The notes beneath the pieces are model-generated. The model searched no databases. It was not told the DNA's origin and saw only the letters and a list, made by a program, of their open reading frames with translations. A program made the translations under genes and the position numbers. This document shows, in pieces, positions 57,028 through 64,000 of a stretch of 64,000 nucleotides of DNA. The stretch is from the NCBI RefSeq assembly GCF_000430645.1, contig NZ_AUMK01000004.1, forward strand, positions 496,001 to 560,000, written 5' to 3'. The stretch comes from Aquimarina latercula DSM 2041 (GTDB lineage Bacteria; Bacteroidota; Bacteroidia; Flavobacteriales; Flavobacteriaceae). Numbering within the stretch: position 1 is the stretch's first letter; the number at the start of each line of letters is the position of its first letter.

Positions 57028-57927
57028 TTGGAAACCATTCTAACTTTAAAGAATCTTACCAAAAGATTCGGACCAATAACAGCCGTCAATGATCTTTCCT
57101 TTACAATTAAAAAAGGAAACGTATATGGTATTTTAGGACCTAACGGAAGCGGTAAATCAACTACTTTAGGAATTGTTCTTAATGTTGTCAATAGAACTTC
57201 TGGAGATTTTACCTGGTTCGACGGATCGTCGTCCACCCATGAGGCACTAAAAAAAGTAGGAGCAATTATTGAGCGTCCTAATTTTTACCCCTATATGACT
57301 GCTGCTCAAAACTTAAAGTTAGTATGTCAAATAAAAGAAGTAGCGGCTGATAAAATTGATGAAAAACTAGAACTTGTTGGTCTTTTAGATAGAAAAGACA
57401 GTAAGTTCAGAACTTTTTCTTTAGGTATGAAACAACGATTAGCAATTGCTTCTGCATTGCTAAATGATCCAGAGATCCTTATTCTGGATGAGCCTACAAA
57501 TGGATTAGATCCACAAGGGATTCATCAAATCAGAGAAATTATTAAAGTAATTGCATCTCAAGGCACTACAATTCTTTTAGCATCTCACCTCTTAGATGAA
57601 GTAGAAAAAGTATGTAGTCACGTGGTTATTATTAGAAAAGGAGTGAAATTATATTCTGGACCGGTTGATGAAATGAATGCAAGTCATGGTTTCTTTGAAT
57701 TAAACAGTAATCAAAATAGCATCTTAAAGAAGTGGTTATCTGAACAAAGTACTTTTGGTAATATTAAAGAAGAGGACGGCAAACTGATCGCTTTTTTAAA
57801 TAGTGAATTAGATGCCGAAAGTCTTAACAAACAGCTATATGACGCTGGTATTACTCTGACACATCTTGTAAAGCGTAAAGAAAGTCTAGAAGAACAGTTC
57901 TTACAATTAACCAACAACTTAAACTAA
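57028..57927 (+). CDS. ABC transporter ATP-binding protein
   Basis: The 299-residue protein starts at a TTG codon giving METILTLKNLTKRFGPI, the usual family start. It shows Walker A GPNGSGKST (about 35-43), a signature-like FSLGMKQRLAIASALL, Walker B LILDEPTNGLDPQG and the switch His in LLASHLLDE. It resembles the bacitracin/ABC-2 exporter group. The permease gene begins 4 bases later, so the two form one export system of unknown substrate. Confidence 0.92.
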   Translation: METILTLKNLTKRFGPITAVNDLSFTIKKGNVYGILGPNGSGKSTTLGIVLNVVNRTSGDFTWFDGSSSTHEALKKVGAIIERPNFYPYMTAAQNLKLVCQIKEVAADKIDEKLELVGLLDRKDSKFRTFSLGMKQRLAIASALLNDPEILILDEPTNGLDPQGIHQIREIIKVIASQGTTILLASHLLDEVEKVCSHVVIIRKGVKLYSGPVDEMNASHGFFELNSNQNSILKKWLSEQSTFGNIKEEDGKLIAFLNSELDAESLNKQLYDAGITLTHLVKRKESLEEQFLQLTNNLN

Positions 57928-57931
57928 AGCC

Positions 57932-58771
57932 ATGTTACGATTACTCAATATAGAATTTCAGAAATTACGATATAATAAGTCTGCGAAAGTACTGACTATA
58001 ACTTATTTTGTATTAATACTCCTTATTTCTCTTATAGCATCTTATGAATTTAGTTTTGGAGGAGTGAATTTTCGTTTAGCGGATCAAGGGATCTTTAATT
58101 TTCCATATATATGGCATTTTAATGCTTGGATTGCTGCTTGGTTAAAGCTTTTCTTAGCCATAGTTATTGTATCTATTATGGCGAATGAATACTCTAATAG
58201 GACATTAAAACAAAACCTAATAGATGGCTTAAGCAAAAAAGAATTTCTTGCTTCTAAGTTTCTTACCGTTGTTGTTTTTTCATTAATATCTACCATTTTT
58301 TTATTCTTAGTATCTCTAATTCTAGGATTGATATTTTCTGATTACAATGAGATTTCAATTATATTTTCGGATTTAGAATTTATTTTTGCTTATTTCATAA
58401 AATTAGTTGGTTTCTTTTCTTTTTGTATGTTTTTAGGAATACTTATCAAACGTTCAGCTTTTGCTCTTGGTTTTCTTATTTTTTGGCAGCTAATTGAAGG
58501 CGCTTTTAGATTATTTTCTGGTTTAATTAAATGGAAATTTGATTCTGATATCATAGATAAAATTATACCTTTTTTACCTTTAGATAGTATGTCTAATCTT
58601 ATTAACGAACCAATAACTAGATTAAATTTTATACAATCTGCAGCTAATCAACTAGGAGAAAACTTTCAAAGAGACTATGCTGTACACTGGTATGAGATAC
58701 TAATTGTGTTAATCTGGACTGTAATATTTGTTAGACTTTCGTATTATCTTCTTAAAAAGAGAGATTTATAA
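57932..58771 (+). CDS. ABC-2 type transporter permease
   Basis: The 279-residue membrane protein has about six membrane helices and the N-terminal cytoplasmic start MLRLLNIEFQKLRYNKSAKV typical of ABC-2 permeases. The motif MANEYSNRTLKQNLIDGLSK follows the second helix. It pairs with the ATPase just upstream. The substrate cannot be told. Confidence 0.9.
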   Translation: MLRLLNIEFQKLRYNKSAKVLTITYFVLILLISLIASYEFSFGGVNFRLADQGIFNFPYIWHFNAWIAAWLKLFLAIVIVSIMANEYSNRTLKQNLIDGLSKKEFLASKFLTVVVFSLISTIFLFLVSLILGLIFSDYNEISIIFSDLEFIFAYFIKLVGFFSFCMFLGILIKRSAFALGFLIFWQLIEGAFRLFSGLIKWKFDSDIIDKIIPFLPLDSMSNLINEPITRLNFIQSAANQLGENFQRDYAVHWYEILIVLIWTVIFVRLSYYLLKKRDL

Positions 58772-58779
58772 TATCTTTG
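58772..58779 (+). promoter_or_regulatory. Promoter -7 element of the 58799 gene
   Basis: The bases TATCTTTG match TAnnTTTG, begin directly after the permease stop and lie 19 bases before the start codon. Confidence 0.5.
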
Positions 58780-58798
58780 GGTTTTTGGAACTCAACTC

Positions 58799-61700
58799 AT
58801 GAAACACATATCGTTCATCTTTTTCCTTTTATTAGGAGCTTCAGTATTTTCGCAAGGAGAAGCTAATAACTGGTATTTTGGACAAAATGCGGGAGTCAAC
58901 TTTAGTACTACACCTCCTACTCCACTTACAGATGGTAGGATAAGTACTTTAGAAGGATGTACAACAATATCTGATGCTACTGGAAATCTTCTTTTTTATA
59001 CAGATGGTTCGACTATTTATACGCAGAATCATAGTATCATGTTAAATGGAGAAGATCTAAGAGGAGATACTTCGAGTACCTCATCTGCATTGATTGTCCC
59101 TCAGCCAAACACTCCTAATATTTATATTGTTTTTACTGTAGATGAGCCTCATCATTTTAATGCAGATGGAGATTCCAACACCAATGATGGAGATGGAGTA
59201 AATGATGGACTATTATATTCGGTAGTAGATATGTCGTTAGATGGAGGAAATGGGGCTGTAATTTCTGGTCAAAAAAATCTTCCGCTAATAACGTATGATA
59301 CTTCTGATTCTTTAGAAAGCTTATACAGATGTTCAGAAAAAATAACAGCGGTAAAAAGTGACGATTGTGATTCTTTTTGGGTAATTACTCATTTTATTGA
59401 TACCTATTATGCATTTAGTGTTGATCAAACAGGTGTTAACACTACTCCCGTTACATCACAGGTTGGAGTTACTGTTCCTATTTCTGGATACCGTCGTAAT
59501 GCATTAGGTTACCTAAAAGCCTCTCCGGAAGGTGATAAATTAGCTGTAGTTCATTTTGGATTGACTACTGTAACTGGAGGTGATGGGCCTGGCAAAGTAT
59601 TGTTTTATGATTTTGATAATAGTACAGGAATTGTAAGTAATGAGATAGAATTATATGATGGTGATGCACCTTACGGTATTGAATTTTCACAAAGTGGTCA
59701 ACGTTTATATACTACAGTTGGTATTGGAGACGGAGGATTTGGCAATGGTTTTCTTATGCAATTCGATCTTACATTACCCGACAACCAAATCGCCGCTAGT
59801 GGCACTCGAATTTTAAATGAGAATGGACAAGACAATTCTAATTTTAGTGCGGGAGCATTGCAATTAGGACCGGACGGTAGAATCTACAGAGCTTTATATG
59901 ATTTTGATTCTGGAACTGGAAATTATCTTGGAGTTATAGAAAACCCCGAAGAATTAGCAACAAATATCAACTATAGTGATAGAGGGTTATTAGTTAACAC
60001 GGATGGAAGAAGAGGATCCAGAATAGGACTTCCTCCTTTTATCCAATCTATTTTTGCCCAGTCAATTGATATCATAAATAATGGTGACGTAAATAATGTA
60101 AACCTTTTACTTTGTGAAGGAGACACATTTAGACTTGAATATCAAGATATCTCTACAGCCACATATACTTGGTATATCAATGATGTAGCAGTCACAAACA
60201 CTCCTTATTTTCTAGACATTACAACCACTGGGAATTATAGATTAGAAGTTGATCTAAATGATGGAAGTTGCCCTTTAATTGGTGTTGCTAATGTGACATT
60301 TTTTGAAGTTCCTACCATTCAAAATACACCAATGAATGAAATCATCTGTGATGATAATAATGACGGAATAACAAGTTTAGATCTCTCTATTTATGATTCC
60401 TCTATTCTCGGAATGCAAGATCCTAGTCAGTTTCAAGTTCGTTATTTTAGATCGATTGCCGATGCTGATGCTGATATAAATGAGATATCTGGAAATTTCG
60501 TAACAGAAAACAACCCACAAACTATTGCCATTAGAATTGAGAATATAGAAAATATAGTCTGTTATAATACATCTAGTTTTCAGGTACAGATTTTTGATGG
60601 ACCCACAGCTTTTAATACTAGTCCAATAGTTGCTTGTGATAATGCAGATGATGGAGATGACACCAATGGAATGATTACATATGATCTAACCACAATCAAT
60701 TCTGACATTTATGGCAGTCAAAATGTTTCTGATTACAACCTTAGTTATCACGCTACATTAATTGATGCCGAGAATAATACGAATCCATTTCCAGATCCAA
60801 CAAGTGTGATATTATCTAACACGATGACCTCTATATTTGCCAGACTTGAAAACATCTTGAACACAGCTTGTTTTGATACTACAGAAATTCCTGTAACCGT
60901 TAATATATTGCCCGTTGCCAATAATTCTTCTCTATCACAATGTGATGAATATCTGAACACAAATGACGGAATAACATCATTCAATTTAAATCAAGCAATA
61001 AATCAAATTACTGGTGGATCAACAGATCGTACAGTATTATTTTTTGAAGATATGGTATCTGCCGAAACTGGATCCCCTGTTATTTCAAATACAAATACTT
61101 TTATAAATACAATTACTAATCAACAACTATTCGTAAGAGTAATAGATGATATTACGGGATGTTTTAGAACAACTACCTTAGATTTACTAGTAAGTACTAC
61201 ATCCGCGAGTGATGCTGTTTTAGCAGTTTGCGATGATGACGGCATAGAAGATGGTTTTAGAGAATTTGATCTTACACAAGCAAACCCTCAAGTCTTGCTC
61301 GGAATAGCAAGTCCCAATCTTTCTGTTTCATATTATGAAACTAATGAAAATGCGCTAAGTGAAACTAATGAAATTGTATTTTATACCAATACAACTCCAG
61401 GAACTCAAGGACAAGACATTGTTTACGCCAGAGTAGAAGACAATCAAAATCAGTGTTATGGTATTAATGAAGTGCAATTATTTGTAAATCCTCTGCCAGA
61501 TATTGAAGAATTAGCTGAAGCTTTTTTATGTGAAGGCACTAATGTTACTATTAACTCAGGATTACAATCCGGAAACTCAAGTAATTTCGATTATTTATGG
61601 TCTCCAAATGGCGAGACTACAGAAAGTATCAATGTATCTCAAGAAGGAACATATACTGTTTCAGTTACGAATCGAATCACTGGATGTTCTAAAGATAGAA

Positions 61701-62218
61701 TGGTAACTGTTACAAATTCTTCTCCAGCGACTATTATACAACCTATTGAAATTAATGATGCATCGGACAACAATACAGTAACGATAAATGTTTCAGGATC
61801 TGGAGACTACGAATATGCAATTGCTTTTAACGATGCTAACATCCGAACGTATCAAGATAGCCCAATCTTTACAGATGTTCCTCCAGGATTCCACACGGTA
61901 TATGTTAGGGACAAAAATGGTTGCGGACCAGAAGCCTCTCAAGCTATTTCTGTAGTTGGTTTTCCCAAATATTTCACACCAAATGGAGATGGTTTTCACG
62001 AAACTTGGAACGTAAAGGGAATATCTGCTCAAGTACTTGGAAACTCTATCATTTATATTTTTGATAGAAGTGGGAAATTATTAAAACAATTAGTTCCATC
62101 TGGAAATGGTTGGGATGGAACATATAGCGGCTCGTTAATGCCCTCTAGCGAGTATTGGTTTCGTGTAGAATTAAGTGATGGAAGAATTCGGAAAGGAAGT
62201 TTCTCTTTGATAAGATAA
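58799..62218 (+). CDS. Large secreted repeat protein with T9SS type B sorting domain
   Basis: The 1139-residue protein has a signal peptide (1-19, ending SVFSQ), then a beta-propeller-like N-terminal region (about 25-420) beginning NNWYFGQNAGVNFS. Four related modules of about 95 residues start near residues 515, 611, 714 and 810, each opening with a Cys-Asp and a DG-F-L pattern, for example CDEYLNTNDGITSFNL and CDDDGIEDGFREFDL. An Ig-like segment follows. The end (about 1055-1139) is a gliding-motility type B sorting domain (FPKYFTPNGDGFHETW ... GWDGTYSG ... YWFRVEL). It should be secreted by T9SS and act at or beyond the cell surface. The next gene repeats the same module order. Confidence 0.9.
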   Translation: MKHISFIFFLLLGASVFSQGEANNWYFGQNAGVNFSTTPPTPLTDGRISTLEGCTTISDATGNLLFYTDGSTIYTQNHSIMLNGEDLRGDTSSTSSALIVPQPNTPNIYIVFTVDEPHHFNADGDSNTNDGDGVNDGLLYSVVDMSLDGGNGAVISGQKNLPLITYDTSDSLESLYRCSEKITAVKSDDCDSFWVITHFIDTYYAFSVDQTGVNTTPVTSQVGVTVPISGYRRNALGYLKASPEGDKLAVVHFGLTTVTGGDGPGKVLFYDFDNSTGIVSNEIELYDGDAPYGIEFSQSGQRLYTTVGIGDGGFGNGFLMQFDLTLPDNQIAASGTRILNENGQDNSNFSAGALQLGPDGRIYRALYDFDSGTGNYLGVIENPEELATNINYSDRGLLVNTDGRRGSRIGLPPFIQSIFAQSIDIINNGDVNNVNLLLCEGDTFRLEYQDISTATYTWYINDVAVTNTPYFLDITTTGNYRLEVDLNDGSCPLIGVANVTFFEVPTIQNTPMNEIICDDNNDGITSLDLSIYDSSILGMQDPSQFQVRYFRSIADADADINEISGNFVTENNPQTIAIRIENIENIVCYNTSSFQVQIFDGPTAFNTSPIVACDNADDGDDTNGMITYDLTTINSDIYGSQNVSDYNLSYHATLIDAENNTNPFPDPTSVILSNTMTSIFARLENILNTACFDTTEIPVTVNILPVANNSSLSQCDEYLNTNDGITSFNLNQAINQITGGSTDRTVLFFEDMVSAETGSPVISNTNTFINTITNQQLFVRVIDDITGCFRTTTLDLLVSTTSASDAVLAVCDDDGIEDGFREFDLTQANPQVLLGIASPNLSVSYYETNENALSETNEIVFYTNTTPGTQGQDIVYARVEDNQNQCYGINEVQLFVNPLPDIEELAEAFLCEGTNVTINSGLQSGNSSNFDYLWSPNGETTESINVSQEGTYTVSVTNRITGCSKDRMVTVTNSSPATIIQPIEINDASDNNTVTINVSGSGDYEYAIAFNDANIRTYQDSPIFTDVPPGFHTVYVRDKNGCGPEASQAISVVGFPKYFTPNGDGFHETWNVKGISAQVLGNSIIYIFDRSGKLLKQLVPSGNGWDGTYSGSLMPSSEYWFRVELSDGRIRKGSFSLIR

Positions 62219-62295
62219 TACATCTACAAGCCTTTTCTTCTTCTATAAAGCTATGGTATATTATTAGTATATTCGTGGCCTAACAGAGATTGTAG

Positions 62296-64000
62296 ATGGT
62301 AAAAAAATTACACTTCACTTTATTACTTTTTATATTATGCTTTAATGGATATGCACAAAACGAGCCTACGGATTGTATAAATAGCATTATTGTTTGTGGA
62401 AATACAAATTTAGAGCTTAATTCTAACGGAGTTGGTACTAATGATTTTGCTTTACCCGGCAATTTCCCTCCAGATTGCGCATTTGTGGAAAGTCAAAGCT
62501 TGTGGATTAAAGTGAATATAGTCCAGTCCGGAACGTTAGCCTTTACCATAACACCAGAATCTAGTAGTGCTGCTGAAGATTATGATTTTGCTGTTTACGG
62601 CCCCAATGTCACCTGTAATGCACTCGGTACTTCTATTAGATGCTCATCTACTAATCCTCCAGCGGCTGGAGTATCTACTTTAACAGGACTTAATGACACT
62701 GAAACAGAAACTAGTGAGGGACCTGGTAGTGAAGGAAATGGATTTGTAAGATCTATAGATGCTCTTGCAGGAGAAGAATATTACATATTAATCGATAACT
62801 ATTCGCAAAATGGTGGTTTTGATTTAGAATTTACAGGAACAGCACTTCTGCCTGATAGCCCTCAAAATGATTCTGGTACTTCTACTAGTTTAGACCTTAC
62901 AGAATGTGATATCGTTACAGATCCTAATGACGGAATGACAAATTTTGATTTAGAAAGTAATACTGCAGCAATTCTTGGAACTCAAATAAATACCATTATT
63001 ACGTATCACGCTTCTGAAGAAGATGCCAGCCTAGGAAATGGGGCATTAACAAGTCCTTATCTCAGTACACAAAACAATCAAACCATTTATGTAAGAATAG
63101 AAAATACAATCACAGAATGCTTTGTAGTAGACACCTTTCTTTTAATAACAGATCCTGGTCCCCCTATAGCTATTCCTACTCCATTTATAGTATGTGATAC
63201 TAATGATGATGGTAATGACACAAATGGATTTGTTTCTTTCTTATTAAGTAATAAGGATTCAGAAATTCTTAATGGATTAAATCCAACGGATTATACATTA
63301 ACCTATCATCTATCTCAATCTGACGCTGATGCAGGAACAAATATTATTGATAAAACAACGCCTTATATTAACATTTCTAATCCACAAACACTTTTTGTTA
63401 GAGTTCAAGAAAATACTTCCTTACTTTGTTTAAGTACCACTAGTTTTGAGTTACAAGTTGATCCACTTCCTGTTGCAAATGCTTCTACACTTACACAATG
63501 TGATGAATATAATAATCCAACCGATGGTATTACTCTATTTAATCTCAATCAATCAATTGATCAAATCACTAATGGCAACCCTAATCGAACAGTTACATTT
63601 TTTGAAGACCTAACAGCAGCTAATATGGGAGCACCCTCAATTACGAATACAGATGCTTATCAGAATTCAACAACAAATCAACAACTATTTGTTCGAGTTA
63701 CTGATGACACCAATAACTGTTTTAGAATTGTTACTTTAGATCTTCAGGTAAGTATCACTACTGCCAATAATGCTTCTATAGCTGCATGTGACGATGATGG
63801 TATTGAAGATGGTTTTACAGAATTCGATTTAACACTTGCCAATGCTCAAGTACTTTTTGGAATCAATAACCCTAATTTATCAGTTGTCTACTATCAAAAT
63901 ATTGATGACGCTTTAAGCGAAACTAATCTCATAACCTCATATACTAACACTACCACAGGAACCCAAGGAACGGATATTGTTTATGCTCGTATAGAAGACA
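62296..64000 (+). CDS. Secreted repeat protein, paralogue of the preceding gene (C-terminus outside window)
   Basis: This open frame starts with a signal peptide (MVKKLHFTLLLFILCFNGYA) and runs without a stop to the window end (568 codons seen). The N-terminal domain is different from the preceding gene: it has Cys-rich spacing (DCINSIIVCGNTNLELN) and YDFAVYGPNVTC. Modules of about 95 residues follow in the same order as in the upstream gene, starting near residues 202, 299, 401 and 496, for example CDEYNNPTDGITLFNL and CDDDGIEDGFTEFDL. A T9SS type B sorting domain is expected downstream but not visible. Confidence 0.85.
   Translation, partial: MVKKLHFTLLLFILCFNGYAQNEPTDCINSIIVCGNTNLELNSNGVGTNDFALPGNFPPDCAFVESQSLWIKVNIVQSGTLAFTITPESSSAAEDYDFAVYGPNVTCNALGTSIRCSSTNPPAAGVSTLTGLNDTETETSEGPGSEGNGFVRSIDALAGEEYYILIDNYSQNGGFDLEFTGTALLPDSPQNDSGTSTSLDLTECDIVTDPNDGMTNFDLESNTAAILGTQINTIITYHASEEDASLGNGALTSPYLSTQNNQTIYVRIENTITECFVVDTFLLITDPGPPIAIPTPFIVCDTNDDGNDTNGFVSFLLSNKDSEILNGLNPTDYTLTYHLSQSDADAGTNIIDKTTPYINISNPQTLFVRVQENTSLLCLSTTSFELQVDPLPVANASTLTQCDEYNNPTDGITLFNLNQSIDQITNGNPNRTVTFFEDLTAANMGAPSITNTDAYQNSTTNQQLFVRVTDDTNNCFRIVTLDLQVSITTANNASIAACDDDGIEDGFTEFDLTLANAQVLFGINNPNLSVVYYQNIDDALSETNLITSYTNTTTGTQGTDIVYARIED

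Overview
The window looks like the chromosome of a marine-type flavobacterium (Bacteroidota, Flavobacteriaceae; perhaps Aquimarina-like, which is only an impression). The evidence is AT-rich DNA, TAnnTTTG-type -7 promoter elements, no clear Shine-Dalgarno sequences, two SusC/SusD pairs, type A and type B type IX secretion (T9SS) sorting domains, lipoproteins with acidic residues after the Cys, and Bacteroidota-typical families (DUF349, DUF4249, DUF5606). I saw no rRNA or tRNA genes, insertion sequences, prophage or CRISPR array.

Layout. 1-4341: end of a DUF368 membrane protein overlapping aroE, a DUF349 protein and a methyltransferase. 4608-21422: a putative starch/alpha-glucan utilisation locus. 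It holds a secreted GH13 amylase with three CBM26-like modules and a T9SS sorting domain, facing two susC-susD operons and two paralogous membrane-embedded AraC-type regulators on the minus strand. 21650-34656: mostly housekeeping genes (mazG, mnmA, yidC, pyrG, def, ruvX, dapD) with a glycosyltransferase, a nitronate monooxygenase-like protein, a MORN-type protein and a fasciclin lipoprotein. 34729-47554: cell-surface glycan genes (two GT9/GT2 blocks, a Kdo-kinase-like protein, a methyltransferase), interrupted at 37610-42660 by a TonB receptor / DUF4249 lipoprotein / LytS / LytTR operon. 47662-52358: tsaC-type, cca, ctaA, a pRiA4b ORF-3 family protein and a nucleoid-associated protein. 52624-55703: two secreted GIGTTNP-repeat paralogues flanked by related palindromic repeats. 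55820-58771: an unfamiliar kinase-like protein and an ABC transporter. 58799-64000: two tandem large secreted repeat proteins, the second running off the window.

How the genes work together. In the glucan locus the amylase would cut polysaccharide at the surface, and the SusCD pairs would bind and import oligosaccharides. The 7-TM AraC-type proteins are the obvious candidates for sensing and activation. A conserved noncoding element occurs three times, upstream of both susC genes and between the regulator genes. It contains repeated GTAAA half-sites just upstream of a possible promoter, and one of its blocks is perfectly complementary to the start region of the second regulator. This circuit is the most interesting unexplained structure in the window. 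A second unexpected item is an orphaned, frameshifted T9SS sorting-domain remnant between mnmA and its neighbour.
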